Below, in pieces: positions 1 through 9,600 of a DNA stretch of 25,125 bases. The position numbers and the translations under genes were made by a program. This DNA is from Phoronis ovalis (taxonomy: Eukaryota; Phoronida; Phoronidae), in assembly GCA_028565635.1 (NCBI GenBank), contig JAOXYB010060167.1, positions 1 through 25,125 of the forward strand, given 5' to 3'. Below the pieces are notes generated by a model. The model ran no database searches. It saw only the letters and a program-made list of their open reading frames with translations, and was not told where the DNA came from. Every line of letters starts with the position of its first letter. Position 1 is the stretch's first letter.

Positions 1-240
1 TATCAACGCCATCCCGCGGCCATGCTCCTTGCGAATCTACATTAGATATCGGATAATTTCGATATTTTCGATAATTAGCAACGCCATCTCGTTATACGAA
101 AGGTGGCGTTAATGCTGGTAGCAAGGTTGCCATGCGCGATAAGTAACAGCGTGAAAGCCGATAGGAAGAATACCTTCGATATTATCGGATATTATCGTAT
201 AATCGATAAAAACCGTATTGCGAGCTTTACTGGGAAATAG
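1..240. repeat. AT-rich left-edge block with short repeats
   Basis: The ten bases CAACGCCATC occur at 4-13 and again at 79-88, a spacing of 75 bases. AACGCCA at 80-86 pairs with TGGCGTT at 104-110, giving a seven-base-pair stem. Variants of TTCGATATT and ATCGATAA recur in both orientations between 45 and 210. This looks like the end of a dispersed repeat cut by the window edge. No coding potential is seen. Confidence 0.4.
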
Positions 241-429
241 AAATTTGGAATTAAGGATATCGAGCCATAAGGTAAATAATGCATGGAAATTGGATTTTCA
301 ACTCAAAAAAATATGTAAGCAAACTACTATAATGCCCTATAATGATACTGTTAGAAATGTGCCAATTTTCATAACGGAGTTATGATAATTAAAAAATTAT
401 TACTATACTATAAAAATCAAGCCGTACCA

Positions 430-690
430 ACATTGAGGGAGTTTTTCGCGAGCAGCGAGCATTAGGGTCTGTTAAGACCGAGCAGCGAGAATTTTCTTTT
501 GGCGGCCATTTTAATTTTTTTTTTTAACTTACCACGAGGCATTTTCTTTTGGCGACCATGGCGACCATTTTTTTTTAGTTGTTAATTTTTCTTGCTAAGC
601 GCGAGCACCGAACATTGTCATTTTTTAAGTGCGAGCATTGCACCCTGGGGGACCTCCTACCATCCTCAACATTTGTAATCAAATTTGTAT
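430..690 (+). repeat. Dispersed repeat, copy 1 (GCGAGCAGCGAGCATT family)
   Basis: This block holds two GAGCAGCGAG motifs joined by a GTCTGTTAAG segment. They are followed by CTTTTGGCG(G/A)CCAT, a T-rich stretch, GTTGTTAATTTTTCTTG, a third GCGAGCA motif and a short C/G-rich end near 645-660. The same elements occur in the same order, on the opposite strand, at about 11230-11560. It is therefore a family member rather than chance low complexity. I do not recognise the family; it could be a non-autonomous transposon or a satellite-derived unit. Confidence 0.65.
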
Positions 691-716
691 CCGGGGGGGG
701 CACTTGGCCAATTTAT
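690..716 (+). repeat. G-tract repeat start (CCGGGGGGGGCACTTGG)
   Basis: A run of eight G followed by CACTTGG. Related sequence occurs at 24912-24935 on this strand and at about 22976-22998 on the other strand. The three occurrences suggest one end of a dispersed repeat. The body of the repeat after this point is not clearly alignable by eye. Confidence 0.4.
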
Positions 717-809
717 TGTACAGGATTTGTACACGAGCTTATAGTTAACTGTAAGTAAAGCTCAAGAGTTGTGTAACGGGTATTTGTTTTCTAACGATGT
801 GAAAGATAT

Positions 810-950
810 TATATTCTTAGATACTGAATCTTATAATAATTGATTCTGAATTATGTTCCTGGACCTGATGTTCATAAGTGTGAATTCCCTTTGGTGTGCC
901 TCTTCACGGTCCATGACGGTCGGATGATTCATAACCAGAAACAAGGAAAC
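810..950 (+). repeat. Degenerate repeat with coding-like core, copy 1
   Basis: This stretch aligns by eye with the minus strand of about 8690-8830. Shared landmarks in order are TTATAATAATTG, AATTATGTTCC, a GTTCA(T/C)AAGTG segment, TGCCTCTTCACGGTC and GATGATTCA. Translated, the two copies share NYVP, VHK, PL and an MIH segment. This copy has an in-frame stop and indels, so it is a fossil. The parent element or gene is not recognised. Confidence 0.55.
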
Positions 951-959
951 ATTTGCCGA

Positions 960-1770
960 TAAAATTGTACCCGACAATAATAGGTCTTTAAACTACTGCA
1001 ATACATTTTCACCCTGCATATAACTAAGAAATTTATTCATTATAATTACATTTTCCTAAATAAGTCGAAAAATCAATTAAAATTTCTATTCGTCAACTAC
1101 GGGGCTCAGATCATAAAGCCTGTAGAGTTATTGAATGCCTTTTGCCACATAATCACAAACGCACGAAAAACGAGAAATAGTCTACATATGATTTATGTGC
1201 TCTAGTAATTCAGTCGTCACCAGCAAGCATGCGCATGAAGAGCCGAATTTTCTTTTAAAACTGGAGACAACGGCCCAGGTAGTGTGTTGTTTACGGTATC
1301 GAATAAAAATTATGAATGATTATTCTATCAAATATTTTCAAGCATTCCAAGTGGATTCTTTGCCCAATACTGGAACGCTTTCTCGAGTTTAATACATTTT
1401 CGTCAATCCCGGAGAACATGTAATATCCCAGTAGCGGTCTCGGGGGGGGGTTTAATTAAATTCCCCTTGGATCCCACTACCAAAAAGAGAAAAAACTCTT
1501 GTTTGTTTTTTTGCTTATGGACAACAAATATTGGAATCGCGCGAATCCCCTGTATCAGGGATATTAAGTGCATCCTCTACTTTTACTATAATAAGAAAAT
1601 GAATTATGCCTGGTCAGACAATCCTATTTCTAAAGGTTTTCAGAATATAAACCTGTACTTATATTAAAATCTTTATGCCGTTTGAGCTAATGGAAGTTTT
1701 TGGATGGAATCAATGCTTGTCGATTCCAAGCAAAAAAAATAATCCAATGATGAATCCATTGTTATTACTT
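960..1770. other. Upstream spacer of the LRR-Ig gene
   Basis: No supported coding exon. Open frames here are short and do not resemble a known family. A GCATGCGCAT motif resembling an NRF1 site lies near 1227-1236, and CCCAG|GTAGTG near 1275 could be a donor of a non-coding leader exon. A G run of about ten bases starts near 1441. The receptor's promoter should lie somewhere here, but no TATA box or start site can be assigned with confidence. Confidence 0.3.
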
Positions 1771-1776
1771 TTTTAG
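1764..1776 (+). other. Probable splice acceptor before the LRR-Ig start codon
   Basis: A pyrimidine-rich stretch ending TTTTTTAG lies four bases before the ATG at 1781. This is the usual layout of an intron in the 5' untranslated region of an otherwise single-exon receptor gene. The matching donor is not identified. Confidence 0.45.
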
Positions 1777-1780
1777 TGTG

Positions 1781-4189
1781 ATGCAATTCATCATCATCTT
1801 TGGGTTGATACTGCTCATCGCAGTAAATGGAAGTTGCTGCCCGCCAGATGGTGTACTAACAAAACAATTTCTTGAACGGAATTTCGACAATACGGCAACG
1901 AAATGTATTGATCTGAGATCATGTCAAATTCATACAGTAGAAGATAGATCTTTTACAGGCTACAATAATTTGAAAGTTTTACACTTAGATGAAAATTCCT
2001 TAAGTAGTATTACAAATGAAACCTTTGCAGGTTTACTTCAACTTGAGGAAATCTACTTGTCTAAATGTGGTATAACACTGATACAAGACAACGCCTTTTT
2101 TGAACTTAAAAAACTCAAAATACTTGAATTGGAATATAATTCAATTACAACAATTTCCGAGTCAACATTCGCTGGATTACAAAACATTGATATTATCAGA
2201 ATGGGCGAAAATCCTTTCCAAACTGTCAGTGATGGTGCATTTGAGCATTGTCCTAAATTATACGATCTTCGCATTGACTGTAAAGAAGCCAATCCGAAGA
2301 TTACTAACAACACTTTCCATGGTTTGAAAAATCTCCAGCTACTTTACCTATCCAGTGCATTTATACCTAATGAAGCTTTTCGCGAAAGTGCAAACACTTT
2401 GCACAACTTAAAACTTTACAAATTCTCAACTATTGATCATAACCTTTATAATGTTTATTGGCAGTTAAAGCAGTCGTTTGCTGGAATCAAACCTGAGAGT
2501 TTCATTTTGCTTGGGCTAATTAATAATGGAATCCAAGACATCTATGGAGCTGCTTTCAGTGGTTTGCGAGCGCTGCGCTATTTGCATATTCAAAATAACA
2601 ATATTGCTGTTATCAACAAGAATGCCTTTACTGCTGTTCCAACCTTAGAAACGTTGGATTTACAGAACAACAATATTGGCTATATAGACAATTATGCGTT
2701 TGCTTCACTTCCATCTTTGACATATTTTCATTTGGAATACAATCGATTGACTGCTGTTTTAAACGGAACGTTTAAAGGACTTTTTTATCTGGAAGAGTTA
2801 AATTTACAACATAATGCCTTGGATTTGATCAAGGAAAATACTTTTGCTGATTTACATCGACTCAAACACCTTTATCTCCATGGAAACCGACTATTGAAAA
2901 TAGCACGTGAACACTTTCGAGGAGACGGCCTTAGATGTTTACAATCTTTAACCCTCATGAATAACAGGATCAGTGAGATCGAAGATAAGGCTTTAAGTGA
3001 CTTATCTGAACTGCTTTACTTAAACCTTACTGGTAACATTATAGTAAAAATCATGTATGGCTCTTTCAGTAATTTGAAGAAATTAAAAACTTTAGATTTG
3101 AGCCAAAACAAGATATCATTTTTGGAAGATAATGTTTTTCGTGACTTGGGCAATTTACAGGAACTAAAGTTAGATGGAAACGAACTGAAAACTGTTACTG
3201 ATTCAACTTTCTTTGGTTTGAGTGCATCGATAATAAGCATCAAGAACAATAATATACAAACACTTACAGAAAGCGACCTAAAGTTTATATTAGGAAGCAA
3301 ATTTGTAAACTTCGACCAAAACCCCATTCATTGTAATTGTGAAATGAAATGGTTGAGAGAGCTATATAATTCTAATTCATCTATAGACACTTTCCAAAAA
3401 CTAAGGTGTCACTCACCCCAGAAATTCCAGCGACTATTCATAAATGTAAATGCTAATGATTTTGTATGCGAGGAACCTTCTGAACCCAAAGTGAAATTAC
3501 AAGAAAGCTACACTGGTTATGTTTTCACTTGCCAATCATCAGGTAACCCAACGCCTTCGATTACAATAAAAATTCCAGGAAAAAAAGAAATTAAATACCA
3601 CGATAATAAATCTTTGGGAACCAATTCCGGTTATTTGGATATTGGCAAAGAAGAATTTTACTGTGGTGTGTATGAATGCGTGGCATCAAATGTAGCTGGG
3701 AATTTTTCAGTTAATATTACAATTGATAAACAGAAGTATTCTAAGTGTGAAGAATACCACGATGATAGCACGATAACAAAATCACCGATTCATCACAATT
3801 CGAGTGACTTTTATACTGGTCTTGCTGTTGGTATGGGAATAGGACTGTTCCTTTTCGCCACTATCGCCATTGTTGCCATAATGGTCGCATGCCGCCAAAG
3901 AAGCTCGGAAAAAAAGGGAAAAAAAGAATTTAGAACCGACCTTATAGACTCATATGTTGTACCATCTTCTGTAAGTCAACTACAAAAGCGTTTACCTTAC
4001 CCCGAAGGAAGTCCTTCGTTGCGGTCTCGGAGAAACAATGGCCATTTCTATGAAAATCACCCTCACATTAAAGGTACACCAGCAATATATGGAAATATGT
4101 TAATGAATGAAGCAAACAAGTACACTGAAGTGGACAATGAACTACAGGTGCCAATATACGAAGATATTGATGATGTAAATGATAAATGA
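1781..4189 (+). CDS. LRR-Ig transmembrane receptor, single exon
   Basis: Predicted type I cell-surface receptor of 802 residues. The start is the ATG at 1781; a likely splice acceptor (TTTTTTAG) ends at 1776, so a leader intron is probable. Residues 1-18 form a signal peptide, followed by a Cys-containing cap. About 18 leucine-rich repeats of roughly 24 residues run from 45 to 515, with an irregular stretch between repeats 6 and 8. An LRRCT cap has Cys518, 520, 543 and 563. One Ig-like domain follows, with Cys584 and Cys633 in a YEC context. A membrane helix spans about 680-703, then a 99-residue tail. The tail has tyrosines in YENH (757), YGNM (770), YTEV (781) and YEDI (793). YxN fits Grb2-type SH2 binding and YGNM also fits YxxM. 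LRR-Ig proteins act in adhesion, neural wiring and innate recognition; ligand and exact orthologue are unknown. The architecture is clear and the biological role is inference. Confidence 0.93.
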   Translation: MQFIIIFGLILLIAVNGSCCPPDGVLTKQFLERNFDNTATKCIDLRSCQIHTVEDRSFTGYNNLKVLHLDENSLSSITNETFAGLLQLEEIYLSKCGITLIQDNAFFELKKLKILELEYNSITTISESTFAGLQNIDIIRMGENPFQTVSDGAFEHCPKLYDLRIDCKEANPKITNNTFHGLKNLQLLYLSSAFIPNEAFRESANTLHNLKLYKFSTIDHNLYNVYWQLKQSFAGIKPESFILLGLINNGIQDIYGAAFSGLRALRYLHIQNNNIAVINKNAFTAVPTLETLDLQNNNIGYIDNYAFASLPSLTYFHLEYNRLTAVLNGTFKGLFYLEELNLQHNALDLIKENTFADLHRLKHLYLHGNRLLKIAREHFRGDGLRCLQSLTLMNNRISEIEDKALSDLSELLYLNLTGNIIVKIMYGSFSNLKKLKTLDLSQNKISFLEDNVFRDLGNLQELKLDGNELKTVTDSTFFGLSASIISIKNNNIQTLTESDLKFILGSKFVNFDQNPIHCNCEMKWLRELYNSNSSIDTFQKLRCHSPQKFQRLFINVNANDFVCEEPSEPKVKLQESYTGYVFTCQSSGNPTPSITIKIPGKKEIKYHDNKSLGTNSGYLDIGKEEFYCGVYECVASNVAGNFSVNITIDKQKYSKCEEYHDDSTITKSPIHHNSSDFYTGLAVGMGIGLFLFATIAIVAIMVACRQRSSEKKGKKEFRTDLIDSYVVPSSVSQLQKRLPYPEGSPSLRSRRNNGHFYENHPHIKGTPAIYGNMLMNEANKYTEVDNELQVPIYEDIDDVNDK

Positions 4190-4298
4190 ATGCTTCGTTG
4201 CTGACAATATACGAAGATATTGATGATGATAAAAGATTACTTCGTTGCTGACAATATACGAAGATATGGATGATGAAAAAGGATTGCTTCGTTGCTGT
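4152..4298 (+). repeat. Three tandem copies of the receptor tail-end sequence
   Basis: The unit begins CAATATACGAAGATAT and ends near CTTCGTTGCTG. Copies start at 4152, 4205 and 4252, so spacings are 53 and 47. The first copy encodes the last residues of the receptor (PIYEDIDD) and the stop; the other two lie in the 3' flank. Relative to the receptor frame they are shifted by two and one bases, yet each still encodes a YED-type acidic motif in its own frame. Confidence 0.85.
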
Positions 4299-4643
4299 TT
4301 TTGATTGGCGAAATATTCAAAATGGTAAGAGTGGGTCCTCTACTAAATGATTCATTTATAAAATTTTATTGCTAAAATATATATGACCTTCTTGAAAAAA
4401 AGGTGAACATATGTTCTATCAGCCTCTCAATTAGTAAATGTAAAAAAACTGACGGAAATGTGAACATTTTCTATCATGAAATAAGGTTTCGGAAGCGTTA
4501 ACAAAGAGCGCATGTTTAGCAATTTTGCTCGGTGCTATATGTCGCACTTTCACGGAATAATTTTCTGTAATGTCTTCGAAAAGGAGCGCTATATAGTATG
4601 TAGACTGACATCAGTCGTTAGAAACATTGATTGGAAGTTTTTT

Positions 4644-4691
4644 AATAAATGCATTATAGTACTAAAATACATAAACAGTTGCTAGAATAAA
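4644..4691 (+). terminator. Candidate polyadenylation signals of the LRR-Ig gene
   Basis: AATAAA hexamers occur at 4644-4649 and 4686-4691, about 455-500 bases after the receptor stop codon. They are followed by T- and GT-rich sequence. In AT-rich DNA such hexamers are common, so the assignment is tentative. Confidence 0.35.
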
Positions 4692-4699
4692 CTGGTCAT

Positions 4700-5590
4700 G
4701 GCTCTCTGCAATTTTGTTTATATATATAATGCTCTATCATATGTTTATGTGGTCTACTGTATGTTTATGGTTTATATATGTTTCTAACTGTGTAAAGCTG
4801 GGAGTGCCATATATTTTTCTCCTTGAAATTCAAAGCTAAGACTGCCAGATTATTTTATCTTTTACATTAAATTTTTAGACAAATCTTTTAAATGACTTTT
4901 TAGGAAAATTATTTTTTATAATTTTTTTTTCGAATTACCTTAAAGTACAGAGCCGACTAACATTAGTCTATATAGTGCTAAGAATGAATCATAGTTAAAA
5001 AAACTCGAAAACACGTAAAACTGGCGGATGGCTTCTCGATATAATTAGTGTGAAACCTCAATTGAAACATTTTACTTTGACCTAGCAGGTCCTGTACTGT
5101 ATTAAAAATATCCATTTACGTAAATAATTTTTAAACATATTGTCATAGAAAATGGTACTGTCAGGTTCTTAGTTTATTTCAGCATCAGATATATAAATTA
5201 TAAATCAGACATATACTAAATTATAATCCTAAGTTATTACTAGATCAGTCCTGTTTGGGACTTCTCTTAAAGCAACTCCCAGAATTACAGAGATACATTG
5301 TACATTCAGAAACAAAATATAATTATGCCTCTGAAGCCTGATCAAATTAGGATAGCTGATGTTTCTTTTATCCGATAGTTTGTTAACAAGCACCATCAAA
5401 TGTATTTATTTGTAGTCCCAACCACCGATACTATGTATTTTAATTCAGTATATACCCAACACCAGTAATACTTTTTCCGTTTCCTTCTCCCCATACAGCC
5501 AAAATTTCTGACCGTCAGTTGAAAATTATAACCCGGGATGACGGGTCGCTGGCTAAAATAATGAGCTTAATGCTAAAAATAAAATAGCTT
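4700..5590. other. Spacer without recognised features
   Basis: AT-rich sequence with many stops in all frames. I see no exon, RNA gene or clear repeat. Confidence 0.5.
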
Positions 5591-5620
5591 GCAATTTGGT
5601 GTGTATACCAATATTGTCAA

Positions 5621-5795
5621 TGGCCGCCGTGTGTATCTGGTTGGTCTGTTTTACTTTTGAAAAGATGCAAGAAAACCAAGAAGTCAAGCAACGTGGTTTT
5701 ACAAGAAGACGAGCTCTTATGCCTTGTGCTGCAGAAAATATAATATACTTTATACTCTATTCACTAAAAAAACATCGATTCTCTGAAATAAAGGT
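5621..5795 (+). CDS. Possible short coding exon, unrecognised
   Basis: An ATG at 5621 opens a 58-codon frame with a short hydrophobic start (AAVCIWLVCF) followed by a basic segment (KQRGFTRRRAL). It reaches a plausible donor, AAAG|GTAATA, at 5795. A good acceptor (TTTAATTTATAG) ends at 6373, and splicing there keeps the frame for four codons before a stop at 6389-6391, giving a 62-residue protein. The residue mix looks better than random AT-rich DNA, but no family is recognised. It could equally be chance. Confidence 0.22.
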
Positions 5796-6403
5796 AATAT
5801 TCGAATCTTCTGAATGAAATAATCCCCAAAGAGAGTGAAAAGTAAATATTTCATCAGAAGGTTAATTGTATTACATTATTTTTTATATGTACAGTATTTG
5901 GTCAATGAATTTAATTATTTTATAAATAAATCTCGTTAAGATATCGTTTAGAGCGCTGCGGAATTTTTCTAACACCTATCCAATTTTTGTACATAATTTA
6001 GGGCACATCCGACGATCCTTGGATAATAACTTTCATTTCTTTGAAAACAAATTGAGTTTAAACATACTTTTATGTTTAAGACTGTTACTCACGAAATATA
6101 CAAATGTCTATTGTATTAATTAACAGTATTCCTTCATTTTTCTTGACCATGCAGTACTGCAATGGACACTTAGCTGCATTGTGATTTGCGTCGGAATAAC
6201 ATGTAATATTCATTGGACATGTGTAGCCAATTTGAGAATAATTATAATCGATTGCATGTAGTTTTAGATTTAAGGTACTACAAGTAGATTTATGAAATGT
6301 ATATTATATATTATGTCAGCAAGTATGTACAACAAAATCCATTAATAATATTTTCTTTTTATTTAATTTATAGAAATTAACTAGATTTTAACAAACATGT
6401 TGA

Positions 6404-6592
6404 ATGAATTTATTTACAATAAGGTTAGACATAGCAAATGCAACTATGAGTCAGAGGCAGATGCAGGCTATTTCACAAGAGGGGCATGCCAAAAACTTTG
6501 TTCCACAAGCAGAAAAAGATATATTTTTTGAAAGGCTTCAGAAAGGAAGTATGCATATCCCTAAATCTGCCACATTACAACAAAAGGGATAA
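6404..6592 (+). CDS. Possible short ORF or terminal exon, unrecognised
   Basis: A 62-codon frame starts with ATG and is preceded directly by an in-frame TGA. From residue 15 it is hydrophilic and charged, with EGHAKNFVPQAEKD and an FFERLQKG stretch, composition typical of a real soluble segment. It sits 98 bases beyond the stop codon of the convergent 24-exon gene. If the acceptor at 6373 is used, this frame would lie in the 3' part of that transcript. No homologous family is recognised. Confidence 0.25.
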   Translation: MNLFTIRLDIANATMSQRQMQAISQEGHAKNFVPQAEKDIFFERLQKGSMHIPKSATLQQKG

Positions 6593-6594
6593 CA

Positions 6595-6617
6595 TTTATT
6601 AAAATACATAATTTATT
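6595..6617 (-). terminator. Polyadenylation signals of the 24-exon gene
   Basis: TTTATT at 6612-6617 and 6595-6600 reads AATAAA on the minus strand, about 75 and 90 bases after the stop codon at 6690. The position is normal for a short 3' untranslated region, and the two may be alternatives. Confidence 0.5.
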
Positions 6618-6689
6618 GTACTTAATATGCAGTGTTGAAATCACAGATTTGAGAGACCGGATACACTGATAACACAAAAGACGATTGAA

Positions 6690-9600
6690 TTAATTTGAAT
6701 AAAAGTCATCTTCAGAATCTTCACGTTTTCTTCTACTATTTTCTCGTCTGAAAATAAAGAAAATATGTGAACTGACAAGCAGAACAACTACTGTGGATTT
6801 TGTTATTGATTATTGCAGTTCCTGAAATGTTCACAGGCATCTTTTTGGACAGTATAATATAACATATTTGAATTTAAGTAAGGTATGTGATATCTCAGTT
6901 TTCATTATTAATTTTAAAATCAAAGTTTAAGTCTTAATAATTATAAAATTAAACTGGACTTTTTAAATGGACTGACTTAAATGCTTACAGTATATAGCAC
7001 AAATTTGAACGTACTTAGCTACATTTGCAGCCAGATTCTTGACTTTTGTTAGAGTCAGAAGATTATCATGTGTGACACTTTGTCCTGGATCCTGCTTGGT
7101 GGCTACAACAGATTAATTGTATAATATACCTTTCAAAACAATTTTATTTGTTATTTCAGAGCAGTGCTTAGAGGAAAATAGAATATAAGGTGCCACAAAC
7201 AATAAACATTTATAGTGGCATTTACTATCTTTGTGAATAAGGAAACAACTTAATTGTTACAAAAAAAAGCAAATTCCATTGTAATTTCAAAACCACACAT
7301 TTTCTTCTTGAGTCTCAGTTTATCATGCTAGTTGCTGCAGCTTGAATCAAGAAAATGTTAGATAAAGTCAGATCTATATTAGAATTTTCGTGTGGCAGAA
7401 GGTGACCAATAGAGCCAACAATATATTACGGAGCTGTTATTTTAGTGCTATTTTTGTTCTGCTTCCATTCTGTCCTTGCCATGCTGATAAAACTTATTAA
7501 TAACAAGTGTAAAATGAATAAAACCAACATCTAATGCCATCTTTATAGAACATCAATGGGAAACGTCGAAGCACCGATTTTCCTACTTTTGGTTTTCAAA
7601 TTATCCCCAGATTTTACTACTAACTGGATAGATTTTGCAAAAAAAAAGGTAAGACTATAATGACCACAAAGACATTTTGCTACCACTGAAGTGGATGGTA
7701 AAATCAGTTACATCCCTAATAATAAATTTATTTTACAAAAATGCTTTTAGGGGTGGGCGATTAATAGAGAGTGGGTGATTATTAACTTCTTTATACTTCT
7801 GGCATGAATATTTAAAAAATTTTAAATCTATTGTTTGCGATACATAAGGCAGTTTATCAAACAAAATTCTGTGTCTAATGCAATTTTTTTTTTCAAAATA
7901 AAAACTCTTCCAAACCGTAAACAAACATATATTTATTTCGTTGGTTACATACGTAGAGAAATTTGTGCAGTGGTATACCAGCTTGCTCAACGTTGAAACA
8001 CAATTACTGTGAGTCATTGGCAAGAAGCGTAAATCACCTTCTGCCATACTTGGCATGGAAATTCTGTATTGGAAATATTATTGGAGGTGATCCGAAGTTT
8101 GTTTTACGAGACAAAACGTGTACATTTATTAAAGATAATTTGGGGAAATATTATTATTAAATAGTATTATATTTCCTTAAAACGTCTTAAAACCCAACAC
8201 AACATCCAAAAAGAGCTAATCAACTACACATAATAATGAATTAAAATGCGATTATCAAATGGGGGGAAATTATTAAAGCAGGGGGACATTATTAAAGAAA
8301 ATACGGTATGTACAGGGTACTTACAAGACTTGGCACTAGGAGCTCTCAATTCTCTGGCATTATTAACGGTTGTCATTATTGTCTCTTTCACCAGTTTTGT
8401 AATCTGCAGTAATCCTAAATAACCAGTGATTTCTAAGCATGAGGTTAAGGAATGACAAACTTCCACTGCATTGGAAATATACTATAGCATATTGCACTGA
8501 TTCAGTAGCTTCCTTCCCGTTCAATATTTCTTTCACAAAAATATATTTCATAAAGATGAGTAAAAGGTCAGCCAAGAATAACTGATAGGTAAGCAGACGT
8601 GTCTCAACAAATAAAACCACAAGCAAAAACAAATATGCAAATTCATCCACACCAGCGTATGGTTTTTAAAGTACACGATCATTGTTGGGGACATATAAGT
8701 GTAAGATAAATATTTCCTTATTTCGTGAATCATCTGACCGTGAAGAGGCATGTTCAATGGGATTTCCCACTTGTGAACCAAAAACCCAGGTGGAACATAA
8801 TTTAGAAGCAATTATTATAAAATTCCTCGACATTAATTTTCCTATCAACTTCAAGGGCAATAAATCTATTTATAATATATTCAAATGCCATTTTTTCAGT
8901 CATAAATTCATAATTATCATCAAGCCTATACTTGATTTTCTGAGTTTACTATACCTGATTGTAAACCACCTGGTGAGTAAATGTGAAAGCCATGCTAGGA
9001 GTTAGCAAGCTTCCCCTAAACAAAAGAATCTTATCATTTTTTGATAAAAAGGCATTTTGAAACTTTTATTTCTGTCAATTTGAGCAAAATTATGCACATT
9101 TTAAAATATAATTGATGGCCATGACCAGCCCCAAAGAAAAAAGGAGAAAAAAGTTGCTTATGAACACACTGGGCAAACAAGGTTGCTTTACCTAATTCCA
9201 AATTGCATAAAATATCTGAAACCACTGCAAGAAGCACCATACCACTCACTCAAAACATCAAACACAAATGAAACAGTAAAAAAACATAATGTAAAGTAAA
9301 CATTTTAAAAGGATACGTGATAGTCTCATAACTGTCACTGTTCCCTGTTGTATTCCTTCCGATTTCATGCTAGCCTCTGTTTCCCAGAACAAGCGTTTTC
9401 TAAGCTTCTCATTTGATAATGGAATCACATGATCAACAGCTTCATAGAATTCTTGTTCATTAAAAACTCCAGCTTCAAGGCCAGGGTGTAATATAAGCTT
9501 TGCTTCTGACTATAAAAAATTACATTTGTAAGTAATGCCATACAAAATTAATTCTTGCCATTATGCATTTCCAATCAGCAAAAATAAACAAAATTATGAT

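Noticed and set aside
1778-1780. GTG as start of the LRR-Ig protein
   Set aside because: Not a normal start in animal nuclear genes; the next codon is ATG and begins a good signal peptide.
8325-8403. Shorter form of exon 22 using the acceptor CTGCAG at 8404
   Set aside because: It needs an extra exon to fix the phase. The acceptor before 8465 joins exon 21 in frame with no extra exon.
8955-8994. Candidate 40-base exon of the 24-exon gene (acceptor CTCCTAG, donor GTATAG)
   Set aside because: Every donor available leaves the wrong phase for the next exon. Joining 9192-9224 directly to 8325-8465 gives an uninterrupted frame.
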